DNA of 48,635 bases, from contig CAIYMO010000001.1 of NCBI GenBank assembly GCA_903927345.1, positions 1 through 48,635 of the forward strand, written 5' to 3'. A model generated the notes under the pieces. That model made no database searches. It worked only from the letters and a program-made list of their open reading frames with translations, and was not told where the DNA came from. This document shows, one piece after another, positions 1 through 7,799 of this stretch. Within the stretch, counting starts at the first letter, position 1. Every line of letters starts with the position of its first letter. A program made the translations under genes and the position numbers. The DNA is from an uncultured Armatimonadota bacterium (GTDB lineage: Bacteria > Armatimonadota > Fimbriimonadia > Fimbriimonadales > Fimbriimonadaceae).

Positions 1-60
1 CCACCAGTTGTTGCGCCACCAGTTGTTGCGCCACCAGTTGTTGCACCGCCAGTGGTCAGG
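1..60. repeat. 15-bp tandem repeat at left edge
   Basis: The unit ccaccagttgttgcg is present three times in a row (third copy differs in the last base), followed by a degenerate fourth copy. It lies inside the minus-strand coding frame and encodes Ala-Thr-Thr-Gly-Gly units. The array runs off the window, so its copy number is unknown. Confidence 0.9.
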
Positions 61-1415
61 CCACCGCCGGTCGTTGCACCGTTTCCGCCGCCAGACGAAC
101 CACCTGGAAGGTCACTCTGAGTCATCGAGAAGACGAGTGACACAGCGTACTGATATGGTCGACCTGGAGTAACACCCGAGATGTTCGATGCCGTCGTCGT
201 TGAGTTACCCGAACAGACGTTGAAGTCTGGAGGGCTAGTCAAGGTCGAGTAGGTCACCGTTCCAACTGGAGTGGTGTTATCGAGTGCAGTGGTGTTGCCA
301 CCGATTGCAATTCGAACAGGCACGTCGAAGAAGTCATTTCGGAAGATCTGCCAGAACTGTCGCATCTGGTTACCCTTTGCGAAGGCGTTTGGCATCCACG
401 AAACTCGGACCGAAGGACCGTTGGTTGGATCCGAATAGGCTTCAGCAGTTACGTCCTGAAGGACTTCTCCGCCACGGCCACCTGAACCACCGACCAAGAA
501 GGCAACGAGACCGAGAACCAACAAGGTGGTAACAAGGTTGCTCGAAACACCCTTAGACTTGGTGCGCGCAACGGAAGGAGTTCCGTCGGCATTCCACTTA
601 GGAGTAATGTCTGGGACTTGGAAGATCGCTCGGACCTTGTCTCCAGGCTGAATACCCTTGAAGCTTCGCTTAACACGAATATAAGACTTGTCTGCGCTCA
701 GATCAAATACGACACCAGAAGCAACCTGCTCTCGGCCTCGCGAAATGATGACCTCTTGACCGTCCTTGAATCCTGTTCGCGAACCTTGGTTAAGAAGTGC
801 AACATCTGCACCAGTGTTGAGAATCGTTCCCGTAGGAAGCGATTGTTGGTTGATCTTGTCAACAGCGAGCGTTGCAGCTTGTGCAATTGCATCGTTGATG
901 AGCACGTCAGAAGCAACGTCTCGACCGCGAACGGTTGAGAAAGCAGCAACTGCAGCACCATTAACTGGCTCTTGTGCAGCGACATCGTAAGCGATGACCT
1001 TCATCGAGACTCGAGCCTGCTTACCAGCAGCGCTTTCATCGACTCGGTAGTCAATGATCTCTCCGCTGACGATCGTCGAGACTTTAAGCTCTCGACCGAC
1101 TGCCATCAAGTTGGTTCGACCTTCCAGTGGCTGGGTTAGACCGACACCTTCTGCGACTCGTGCAACCGTTTCTTGCGGCTGAACATCGTACTTGCCAGTC
1201 TTACCGAGGCTGTTGGCAACCGCTTTCGCTGCCTCTGCCCCGAAGGCTGTCTTTCCTTTCTTATCGACGAAGTCGGCGACGGCCCAGCTTGGAAGTTGCT
1301 TAACTTGAGCAACACTCCTCGTGGCAAGACCGAGCGCGACGTACGGCACCATAAGTGCCGTGATTACGACGTGACTGAGCACCTTGCCGGGCAGAGATGC
1401 AATGAAACGCCTCAT
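1..1415 (-). CDS. Secreted/anchored CsgG-like protein with Gly/Thr repeat tail (3' end outside window)
   Basis: The frame is open from an ATG at 1415 to the left edge, so the C-terminus is missing. The start is supported by a GGAGG about 12 nt upstream. Order of parts: a hydrophobic N-terminal segment (about residues 12-30, signal or anchor); a region resembling CsgG/LpoB-type periplasmic domains (VADF, later IVSGEIIDYR); a segment resembling the FlgT C-terminal type (LNQGSRTGFKDGQEV, IQPGDKVRAIF); a second hydrophobic helix (VTTLLVLGLVAFLVGG) followed by GSGGRGG; a beta-rich, fibronectin-III-like stretch; then a Gly/Ser/Thr-rich tail made of GGATT repeats. The family match is by eye and weak. 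I infer an envelope protein with a flexible surface tail. It is followed on its 5' side by about 190 bp of non-coding DNA before coaE. Confidence 0.75.
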   Translation of the reverse strand, partial: MRRFIASLPGKVLSHVVITALMVPYVALGLATRSVAQVKQLPSWAVADFVDKKGKTAFGAEAAKAVANSLGKTGKYDVQPQETVARVAEGVGLTQPLEGRTNLMAVGRELKVSTIVSGEIIDYRVDESAAGKQARVSMKVIAYDVAAQEPVNGAAVAAFSTVRGRDVASDVLINDAIAQAATLAVDKINQQSLPTGTILNTGADVALLNQGSRTGFKDGQEVIISRGREQVASGVVFDLSADKSYIRVKRSFKGIQPGDKVRAIFQVPDITPKWNADGTPSVARTKSKGVSSNLVTTLLVLGLVAFLVGGSGGRGGEVLQDVTAEAYSDPTNGPSVRVSWMPNAFAKGNQMRQFWQIFRNDFFDVPVRIAIGGNTTALDNTTPVGTVTYSTLTSPPDFNVCSGNSTTTASNISGVTPGRPYQYAVSLVFSMTQSDLPGGSSGGGNGATTGGGLTTGGATTGGATTGGATTG

Positions 1416-1607
1416 ATTGACGTGTCCTCCATAGTTGAACTGAACATGTGGGTTAATCGCATATTGGTTCCGTTTTCAGTATAAGCCGAAACTGCTTGGA
1501 CTTGTAACATCTCCAATCGAATCAACCTTAATCCCTCTTTAAGTTTCCCGTCCAAGTCATGCGCACAAGTGCCCATTCCTTACACAGGTCGGTGGAGTAT
1601 AGCACGA

Positions 1608-2168
1608 TCACTCGGTGGAAACAACAAGGGAAAAGCCGTAACTTTTCACCTCTTTTTTCAAATGCTCCGCCGTCTGGGAAATCGGGAGATCGGTGTCGTA
1701 CACGCAATCAGCAAAAGCGAGCCTCGCTTCAAGCTCAAATTGAACCTGAGAGAAGCGATTCGAGGGTTCTTTGATACCCCTTTCCATAAGGCGTGCGATC
1801 TTGGTTTCCGGGAGGCATCGTGTCACCCAAATTGCGTCAAATTTTGACTGCATACACGTTTCGATCAGAAGCGGAACCTCGTAGAACGATGCCCTTTGCT
1901 CTAAGAGCAGATCGATGATCCGCGGATGAAGGAGCTCATTCACCTCCCGACGGAGGGCGTGGTCGTTCGATATGGCAGCACGCAGGTCAGCTGGCGAGAC
2001 AGGAACGTCCTGCCCTAACATCGACCGGAGCTCCGCTTGGATGGACGCGTCGAAGAAGACATCCCTGGCCGCTGCGTCCGCACTGGCGCACTCGAAACCC
2101 ATCCCAGCAAGGAGCTTAAGCAGGGTCGACTTGCCTTCTGCAATTCCGCCCGTAATTGCAATTCTCAT
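1608..2168 (-). CDS. coaE: Dephospho-CoA kinase
   Basis: Cytoplasmic enzyme of the last step of coenzyme A synthesis, ATP-dependent phosphorylation of the ribose 3'-OH of dephospho-CoA. The N-terminus MRIAITGGIAEGKST is a P-loop typical of the family (residues 7-15), followed by a SADAAARDVF segment at the expected substrate-binding place and a lid-like region with LLEQRASFYEVPLLIE and VTRCLPETKIARLMERG. At 186 residues it is slightly shorter than the usual 195-210. It lies just downstream of the rpsA terminator and a TATAGT hexamer sits 8 nt before the ATG, so it probably has its own promoter. Confident assignment. Confidence 0.93.
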   Translation of the reverse strand: MRIAITGGIAEGKSTLLKLLAGMGFECASADAAARDVFFDASIQAELRSMLGQDVPVSPADLRAAISNDHALRREVNELLHPRIIDLLLEQRASFYEVPLLIETCMQSKFDAIWVTRCLPETKIARLMERGIKEPSNRFSQVQFELEARLAFADCVYDTDLPISQTAEHLKKEVKSYGFSLVVSTE

Positions 2169-2182
2169 TTTTGATGACTATA
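2166..2182 (-). promoter_or_regulatory. Putative -10 element of coaE, near-leaderless
   Basis: TATAGT (2177-2182 on the minus strand) is followed by 8 nt and then the ATG. No Shine-Dalgarno is visible. It lies between the rpsA terminator and coaE, so coaE transcription would restart here. Confidence 0.45.
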
Positions 2183-2190
2183 GCCCAAAC

Positions 2191-2222
2191 AAAAAAAGGG
2201 GGAGCAATCTGCTCCCCCTTTT
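2191..2222 (-). terminator. Rho-independent terminator of rpsA
   Basis: Perfect 8-bp stem GGGGGAGC/GCTCCCCC with a 5-nt loop (2198-2218). On the minus strand it is followed by seven T residues and sits 17-48 nt after the rpsA stop. There is also a short T run on the plus strand, but no plus-strand gene ends here. Confidence 0.92.
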
Positions 2223-2238
2223 AACCGATTCGAGCGAA

Positions 2239-3816
2239 TTACTCGCCGGATTCTGCGGAATCGTCCCCAGACTTGAGGAGACCCTTGAGCATGCCGAGTC
2301 GCTCGCCGATGGTTGCACCGCCGGTTGCGATTCCACGTCGGGAATCGTCGTCTCCGCCACCACGACCGCCACGACCGCCGCCTCGAGGCCCACCAGGACC
2401 CGTGCGTGGCTTGCGATACTCTTCGTCCATTCCAGCGCCAGGGCGAAGCTCGCCGCCGCCACCAAGAGCTCGCATGGAAAGAACCATTCGTCGCTCGTCT
2501 GCACGGAGATCGATGACCTGAACTTCGACTTCCTGATTTTCTTCAACCACGTCTTGTGGTCGCTTCAGTCGTCGGTAGCTCATTTCGCTCAGTGGCAAGA
2601 ATGCCTCTGCACCCTCTTCAAGCTTTACAAATGCACCGCTGGTTACCAGTCGGCCAACGTTGACCTTGAGGGTCTGACCGATCTTGTAGTTCTGCTTGAT
2701 CAACTGCCAAGGATCTGGGAGCACTTGTCGGTGTCCGAGAGAAATCTTTCCTACACCTGGATCAAGTCGGAGAACCATGACCTTGATGTCCTGACCTTCC
2801 TTGAACATTTCCTTTGGATGGCTGATTCGAGCCCAGCTCATTTCGGAAATGTGGAGGAGACCATCGACGCCACCGAGATCGACAAACGCACCGTAATCGG
2901 CTAGTCGTCGGACTGTACCGTCAAGGACGTCGCCGACCTTGATGTTCTTGAAGACTTCATCCTTGGCTGCGCCTCGAGTCTCTTCTTCCGCCATTCGGTT
3001 CGAAAGAACAACTTTCTTGCGCTCTCGCTCAAGCTCGATGACCTTCAGCTTAAGAGGCTGACCGACATACTTGTCGATGTTGCGGAGCTTGCCGTTGCCG
3101 ACGTGGGTCGCGGGAACGAATCCTCGAACTCCGATGTCAACCACCAGTCCACCCTTTACTCGGTCGATGACCGGAGCCTCGATGGTGGTGCCTTCTTCGT
3201 GGGCCTTGATGATTCGTGCCCATTGCTCTTCAAACTCAGCTCGCTTTCGCGAAACGGTTGGGTTTCCATCGGAGCCGGTTGGGTTAAGAACAACGACGTT
3301 AAGCTTGTCATCAACGTTGACATAGCCGATTGCCGAGGAAAGATTTTGCTCTGAAAGCTCAGCGAGAGGAATAACGCCCTCCGCCTTGGTTCCGAGGTTA
3401 ACGAAAACTCGATCATTGTCGACCTGAATAACCGTTGCCTCAATGAGATCACCCTTGCTCAGTCGCTTGTAAGTTGTGTCTCCTGCCGCTTCAGCTTCGC
3501 CCGAATCGAGCGCGTTCATGTATTGCTCAAACAGGTCGGAGTCATCCTTCGTTGTGACACCTTCGGACACTGGCGCTTCAACGACAGCGGGGGCCGGGGT
3601 CTCGGCAACGACAGGGGCTGGGGTTGCTTCAACAACAGGTTCGGATGGAGCGGCTGCTTCAGTAGCAGTCTCCACAACCTCGGTTGCAGCTGGTTCAGCT
3701 TCGGTAGGGGCGACTTCGGCAGTCGCAGGCTCGGTCAGGGACGCTTCAACAACGGCTTCCACCGAGGCGGTTGCCTCAGATTCAGCGGCGGGCGTCAAAT
3801 TCTCATCGACAGTCAT
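2239..3816 (-). CDS. rpsA: 30S ribosomal protein S1 with acidic N-terminal extension and RGG tail
   Basis: Binds mRNA on the small ribosomal subunit and helps start translation. Four S1 RNA-binding domains can be read in order: one starting at [10 protein letters not shown] (near residue 122), [36 protein letters not shown] and [21 protein letters not shown]. The third is followed by the typical [11 protein letters not shown]. Before them lie roughly 95 low-complexity residues rich in Ala, Glu, Pro, Thr and Val. After them comes a Gly/Arg-rich tail ([13 protein letters not shown]) and an acidic end. The 525-residue length compares with about 557 for six-domain E. coli S1; here domains are fewer and tails longer. 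The gene is monocistronic, with a strong terminator downstream and about 70 bp upstream holding a TATATT hexamer. Assignment is firm; the role of the tails is unknown. Confidence 0.93.
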   Translation of the reverse strand: MTVDENLTPAAESEATASVEAVVEASLTEPATAEVAPTEAEPAATEVVETATEAAAPSEPVVEATPAPVVAETPAPAVVEAPVSEGVTTKDDSDLFEQYMNALDSGEAEAAGDTTYKRLSKGDLIEATVIQVDNDRVFVNLGTKAEGVIPLAELSEQNLSSAIGYVNVDDKLNVVVLNPTGSDGNPTVSRKRAEFEEQWARIIKAHEEGTTIEAPVIDRVKGGLVVDIGVRGFVPATHVGNGKLRNIDKYVGQPLKLKVIELERERKKVVLSNRMAEEETRGAAKDEVFKNIKVGDVLDGTVRRLADYGAFVDLGGVDGLLHISEMSWARISHPKEMFKEGQDIKVMVLRLDPGVGKISLGHRQVLPDPWQLIKQNYKIGQTLKVNVGRLVTSGAFVKLEEGAEAFLPLSEMSYRRLKRPQDVVEENQEVEVQVIDLRADERRMVLSMRALGGGGELRPGAGMDEEYRKPRTGPGGPRGGGRGGRGGGDDDSRRGIATGGATIGERLGMLKGLLKSGDDSAESGE

Positions 3817-3888
3817 GGGTACTCAGAAATCTGCGCAGGATACGCAGACGTTAAAATATACCCTATCAGGTTCTATGGAAGTTAAGCT

Positions 3889-5325
3889 CTAAGCGCGATT
3901 CCAGGCTTTTAGGGCAGGGTAAAGACTTGAGTACCGATCAAAGGAAGCGGAGTAGTCCGTGTCCCCGGGGGCTATTGATCCCGCAACCTTAACAACGGCT
4001 TTACATGCGGTTTCCACGTTGGGCCAAATACCGATGCCGACTCCGGCGAGGATTGCGGCCCCCATTGCGGGTCCTTCGTCTACGCTGAGTCGTACGCACG
4101 GTGCCCCAAAACAGTCGGCAAGCATCTGCACCCAGAAGTCGCTTTTGCTGCCTCCGCTTGTCACTCGGATTTCGGTTGCAGTAGCTCCGAGCCCCTTGAG
4201 CAAGTTGAACGCACCAAGAAGACCGAAGCTCAGCCCTTCAAAGACAGCGCGATCGAAGTCGGCTTGGGTCGATTCGAGTCCAAATCCGGCAAATCCAGCT
4301 CGCGCGGCGGGATCAATGTGGGGACATCGTTCGCCGGTGAGATAAGGCAAGAATGTCATTCCCGAATCCGTTGTTGCCGACGCTGCACTCGCCGCGATTT
4401 GGTCGTAGGTTCGGCCTCCGCCTAGAGTGTCGCGGTACCAGCGCAGTGCTCCGCCGCAGCTGAGCATGACACCCATCGCGTGCCATCCGCGGTTTGCGTG
4501 GCAGAAGGTGTGTGCGGCTCCGCTTGGGTCGTGTTCGTTGCTGGGAATCGACGTGAACACGACGCCGCTAGTCCCTAGACTCACCGAGATGATTCCCGGC
4601 TCAACCGCGCCAGTGCCGACGGCGGCTGCGGCTTGGTCCCCACCGCCGCCAACGACAGGAATCCCTGCGTTTAGACTTGGTTGCTGGGTTGTGGGGGCGG
4701 TGATTTGATCTGACTCGAACACTTGGGGAAACAGATCCAAACTAATTCCTAGTGCCAAGGCAACAGGCTCGGACCAAGTGCGGTTTTTCACATCAAAGAT
4801 TCCCGTGCCGCTCGCATCGCTGACTTCGGTGGCATAGGCGCCGGTGAGTTTGAATCGGATGTAGTCCTTGGGCAAAAGCACTTGGCGGACTTGGGCAAAG
4901 TTTTGGGGTTCGTTATTGCGCAGCCAAAGCAGCTTTGGAAGCTGGAATCCGGTGAGGGCGGGGTTGCAGGTGAGTTCTTTGAGCCGCTCACTGCCGACGG
5001 TTTGTTCGATCTGCTCGCATTCGAGAACGGTGCGCTGATCGTTCCAGAGAAGTGCAGGGCGGACCACTTCACCTTGGGCGTCAAGGAATACGGAACCGTG
5101 CATCTGGCCGGTTACTCCGATGGCGTCCGGTGCGGGTTCGTTGATCTCGGCGAGACAGCTTTCGACTCCAGTCCACCAGTCTTGAGGGTTTTGTTCGGTC
5201 CAGCCGGCTTGGGGAACGCTGATTGGGTACTCGGCTGAAGCTTGGCGGAGAATCGTTCCAGCCTCGTCGATGAGGATTACCTTGCATCCCGAAGTGCCGA
5301 TATCGATGCCCAGAAGCCTTGCCAT
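3889..5325 (-). CDS. xylB: Xylulokinase (FGGY family)
   Basis: Phosphorylates D-xylulose to xylulose 5-phosphate with ATP, feeding the pentose phosphate pathway. The N-terminal actin-fold phosphate loop reads LLGIDIGTSGCKVILID, followed by AGWTEQNPQDWW and GQMHGSVFLD, the region expected to hold the sugar-binding residues of xylulokinases. The C-terminal domain carries GGGDQAAAAVGTGAVEPG and VTSGGSKSDFWVQMLADCFG. The length (478) is normal. No xylose isomerase, transporter or regulator lies in the window, so the gene is an orphan of its pathway here. It is divergent from the ppx-like gene with only 39 bp between the two starts. Other FGGY sugar specificities cannot be excluded from sequence alone. 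Confidence 0.88.
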   Translation of the reverse strand: MARLLGIDIGTSGCKVILIDEAGTILRQASAEYPISVPQAGWTEQNPQDWWTGVESCLAEINEPAPDAIGVTGQMHGSVFLDAQGEVVRPALLWNDQRTVLECEQIEQTVGSERLKELTCNPALTGFQLPKLLWLRNNEPQNFAQVRQVLLPKDYIRFKLTGAYATEVSDASGTGIFDVKNRTWSEPVALALGISLDLFPQVFESDQITAPTTQQPSLNAGIPVVGGGGDQAAAAVGTGAVEPGIISVSLGTSGVVFTSIPSNEHDPSGAAHTFCHANRGWHAMGVMLSCGGALRWYRDTLGGGRTYDQIAASAASATTDSGMTFLPYLTGERCPHIDPAARAGFAGFGLESTQADFDRAVFEGLSFGLLGAFNLLKGLGATATEIRVTSGGSKSDFWVQMLADCFGAPCVRLSVDEGPAMGAAILAGVGIGIWPNVETACKAVVKVAGSIAPGDTDYSASFDRYSSLYPALKAWNRA

Positions 5326-5352
5326 GAGCAGAAAGCATATCTCCTAAACGCC

Positions 5353-5367
5353 TATACTTTCCTGGTG
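5353..5367 (+). promoter_or_regulatory. TATACT -10 element, leaderless start of ppx
   Basis: TATACT, then 6 nt (ttcctg), then the GTG. There is no Shine-Dalgarno. With this spacing the transcript would begin at or next to the start codon. Confidence 0.65.
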
Positions 5368-6291
5368 CGACGCGCGGTCATTGATGTTGGTTCAAATTCG
5401 GTTCTCCTGCTCGTCAGCGAACTACGAGGTGGCGAGTGGGTCGCGGTTGCCGAAGACACGGCAATCACCGCTCTGGGGGCGGGAACAAAGCAGACGAAGC
5501 TGCTCTCGGAACGAGGAATGTCGGACACCTTGGCGGCGCTTGCCAAGTTTTGGCGGATTGCCAAAGAAAATGGCGCAACAGACATCCTTGCCGGAGCGAC
5601 GATGGCGGCGCGAATCGCGACGAACGCAGCGGAGTTTTTAGAGCGGGCTCAAGCGCAGTCAACCCCCGTGGTCATCCTCACCGGAGAGCAAGAGGCGCAA
5701 CTTGGCTTCGAGGCAATCATCGGCGACCCAATGTTTTCGGATACCGATCGCATTTCAATCGTTGATCCGGGTGGACAAAGCACTGAGATGGTGACCGCAA
5801 GCCGGGTTGATGGTCAGTGGGTTGTCGACTTTCGGCGGAGTTATCCGGTTGGTACGCTCGGGCTGAAGTCAACTCATTTTCCCGAAGAACGGGTCGATGG
5901 GCTGACGTTGCTTCGGGCGACAGGAGCACTTGACGACCAGATCGGCGTTTGCTATCGACCTGGACAGTGCGGGGAGGTCGTTGTGCTCGGGGCGGCGGGG
6001 ACGAACTTGGTCTCGGTGAGGGATGTCCTGACGAGCTGGCAACCCGAGGTTGTTCATGGGGCGCGGTTGGAGTACGAGGAAATCAGCAAGGCAGTCGGTT
6101 GGATGATGCCGCTTTCGGACGCTGAACGACGTGAGATTCCTGGAGTGGAACTGGGGCGCGAGAATACAATTCACCTTGGTGCGTTTATTCTCGAGCGCTT
6201 CTTATTTGCCCTTCGAGCCGAGTATTGCCGAGTGAGCGTGCGTGGTTGGCGGTATGCGCTACTAGCTAATCTCGATGCGTTCCCGCTATAA
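5365..6291 (+). CDS. ppx: Ppx/GppA-family phosphatase (exopolyphosphatase-like)
   Basis: Ppx/GppA proteins hydrolyse polyphosphate or pppGpp and use the actin-like ATPase fold. The N-terminus VRRAVIDVGSNSVLLLVSEL is the standard first phosphate loop (DxGSNS). The second appears as ISIVDPGGQSTEM, followed by YPVGTLGLKSTHF; a further glycine-rich loop is VVLGAAGTNLVSV. The frame extends upstream into the xylB start, but the GTG at 5365 begins right at the conserved domain and is exactly placed behind a TATACT hexamer, so I chose it. The 308-residue form is the short, single-module type without the C-terminal HD-like domain of E. coli Ppx. Polyphosphate versus pppGpp preference cannot be told from the sequence. 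Confidence 0.85.
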   Translation: MRRAVIDVGSNSVLLLVSELRGGEWVAVAEDTAITALGAGTKQTKLLSERGMSDTLAALAKFWRIAKENGATDILAGATMAARIATNAAEFLERAQAQSTPVVILTGEQEAQLGFEAIIGDPMFSDTDRISIVDPGGQSTEMVTASRVDGQWVVDFRRSYPVGTLGLKSTHFPEERVDGLTLLRATGALDDQIGVCYRPGQCGEVVVLGAAGTNLVSVRDVLTSWQPEVVHGARLEYEEISKAVGWMMPLSDAERREIPGVELGRENTIHLGAFILERFLFALRAEYCRVSVRGWRYALLANLDAFPL

Positions 6292-6301
6292 ACAAGTCAT
6301 G
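6287..6301 (+). promoter_or_regulatory. TATAAA -10 element overlapping the ppx stop; leaderless start of comEA
   Basis: TATAAA (6287-6292) contains the ppx stop codon TAA (6289-6291). It is followed by 6 nt and the ATG at 6299. No Shine-Dalgarno is seen. Confidence 0.6.
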
Positions 6302-6976
6302 GAGAATCCGAACTGGCGCCAGGTCTTGGCCAGCATTTTGGGAATCTCCGTGCTTGGGGTCATTGGTTACCTTGGTGGAGCCCGGACGAAGAGCCCTGCA
6401 CCGGCGGAACCGCCAAAGAAGATCCAACAGGTTGCGGCTCCGGTGACGACCCCTGAAGTCGAATCTGCAAACAAACCAACCGAGGAAAAGAAGATCATCT
6501 TGGACATCGGTGGGGCGGTGGCGAAGCCTGGCGTTTATTGGATTTATGAGGGCGCCCGATTGGATGAGTTGGTCGTTCTGGCTGGAGGGCTTCTGCCTAC
6601 CGCAGATCGTGATCGGATCAATATGGCGACAGTACTTCGGGATGGATCGAAGGTGTCGATTCCCTACCGGCAAGACGTGGCCGCAGGATCGACTCCGCCT
6701 CCTGTGTCGAACATCCAATCAGAACCTGATCCGAATGTGACTGCGCCTGAAACTCCGAGTGGGAAGCCCCAGGTCGAGACTCCAAGAGTTTTGAATGTCA
6801 ACACAGCGTCCGGACAAGACTTTCAGTCGTTGCCTGGCATCGGTCAGGAGCTGGCGGGACGCATTGTGAAGTATCGGGAAGGAGTCGGAGGCTTTAAGTC
6901 GGTAGATGAGCTGAAACAGGTTCGGGGAATTGGCGATAAGCTCTTTGATCGTATTCGGGGATATCTGACCCTATGA
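6299..6976 (+). CDS. comEA: ComEA-like DNA-binding protein (SLBB plus helix-hairpin-helix)
   Basis: ComEA proteins sit outside the inner membrane and bind incoming DNA during natural transformation. Parts in order: a transmembrane anchor (about residues 8-24, VLASILGISVLGVIGYLGG), a Pro-rich linker, an SLBB-like domain (ILDIGGAVAKPGVYWI ... LAGGLLPTADRDRINMA ... GSKVSIPY), a second Pro-rich linker, and a C-terminal double HhH domain (VLNVNTASGQDFQSLPGIG ... VDELKQVRGIGDKLFDRI). That is the full ComEA arrangement at 225 residues. An ATG 24 nt further upstream is possible, but the one chosen starts exactly 6 nt after a TATAAA hexamer. Its stop overlaps the next start (ATGA), so it leads the operon to deoB. 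No comEC is present here. Confidence 0.85.
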   Translation: MENPNWRQVLASILGISVLGVIGYLGGARTKSPAPAEPPKKIQQVAAPVTTPEVESANKPTEEKKIILDIGGAVAKPGVYWIYEGARLDELVVLAGGLLPTADRDRINMATVLRDGSKVSIPYRQDVAAGSTPPPVSNIQSEPDPNVTAPETPSGKPQVETPRVLNVNTASGQDFQSLPGIGQELAGRIVKYREGVGGFKSVDELKQVRGIGDKLFDRIRGYLTL

Positions 6977-7797
6977 GGATTCTGACAGTTCCGAATTGGA
7001 GCTTTTGCGATCCTGAGCTTTGCCGAAATGCGGTTTCGGAGGCCTGCAACAGTGTCACGTTGCACTACGCTCAAGGCGATATTGATCATGCGCGCACGGT
7101 AACCGGATTCTCAGGGGAATCGGTTGACGTTTTTGAGGCGATGGATCGACTTTGCGAGCGGCTCCTTCCTTTAATCAACCTCGGCAAGGGTGGAGTTCAT
7201 CCGTTTGCGGGGGCGTTAGATGTTTGTCCGTTTGTACAGCTTGATGGAGACCTGAACGAGCTGATTGGGTTAGTGAGGGGCTGGGCTCGGGAGTTTTCCA
7301 GTCGCTACTCGATTCCCGTCCACCTCTATGAGAGGGCGGCTCAGGAAGGCGCAGAGTTTCGGCTTCCGGTGTTGCGTGGACAACTTGGACCCACATCGAA
7401 GCCGTTTGATTTCGGTATTGGGTCAAATCCCAATTGGGGTTACTCGGTGATCGGAGTGCGAGACTTTCTTCTTGCCGTTAATCTGAACTTTGCGGAATCT
7501 GAGATTAAGCTGATTCGGCATCTGGCGAGAAGTGTCCGTGACCTGCGCGAGAGCGGGGATCAGGCGTTTGTCGGAGTTCGGGCACTTGCGTTTCACTTGG
7601 AGCAGCAGCAGATTGCTCAGCTCAGCCTGAATCTGACACGTCCTGATGAGACCAGCGTGGATAAGATTTGTGCATGGGTTTCGGACCAGACTGACTGTAC
7701 GTTTTCGACCGAATTGATCGGGGTGATTCGAGATGTTGACTTGCCGCGAGCCACGCTACTGGAGCCCTTGCCAGCCCAGATTGTGCCAACCTTATAG
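6973..7797 (+). CDS. ftcD: Glutamate formimidoyltransferase
   Basis: Transfers the formimino group of N-formimino-L-glutamate (histidine degradation) to tetrahydrofolate. The protein begins with MRILTVPNWSFCDPE, comparable to the VPNFSEG start of the family, and has GGVHPFAGALDVCPFVQLDG (family: RGEHPRMGALDVCPF), a VHLYERAA segment, PNWGYSVIGVRDFLLAVNLNF and a C-terminal QIAQLSLNLTRP (family QVS.NL). At 274 residues it is the transferase part only; the cyclodeaminase domain of the mammalian fused enzyme is absent. The start overlaps the comEA stop by 4 nt and purK begins 3 nt after its end, so it is in a tight operon. No other hut genes are in the window. Confidence 0.8.
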   Translation: MRILTVPNWSFCDPELCRNAVSEACNSVTLHYAQGDIDHARTVTGFSGESVDVFEAMDRLCERLLPLINLGKGGVHPFAGALDVCPFVQLDGDLNELIGLVRGWAREFSSRYSIPVHLYERAAQEGAEFRLPVLRGQLGPTSKPFDFGIGSNPNWGYSVIGVRDFLLAVNLNFAESEIKLIRHLARSVRDLRESGDQAFVGVRALAFHLEQQQIAQLSLNLTRPDETSVDKICAWVSDQTDCTFSTELIGVIRDVDLPRATLLEPLPAQIVPTL

Positions 7798-7799
7798 GC

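Noticed and set aside
1-60. CRISPR array
   Set aside because: The repeats are 15 bp, directly adjacent without spacers and in frame with a protein.
1972-2904. 310-codon plus-strand open frame
   Set aside because: It lies antisense to coaE and rpsA, crosses the rpsA terminator, and shows no family pattern.
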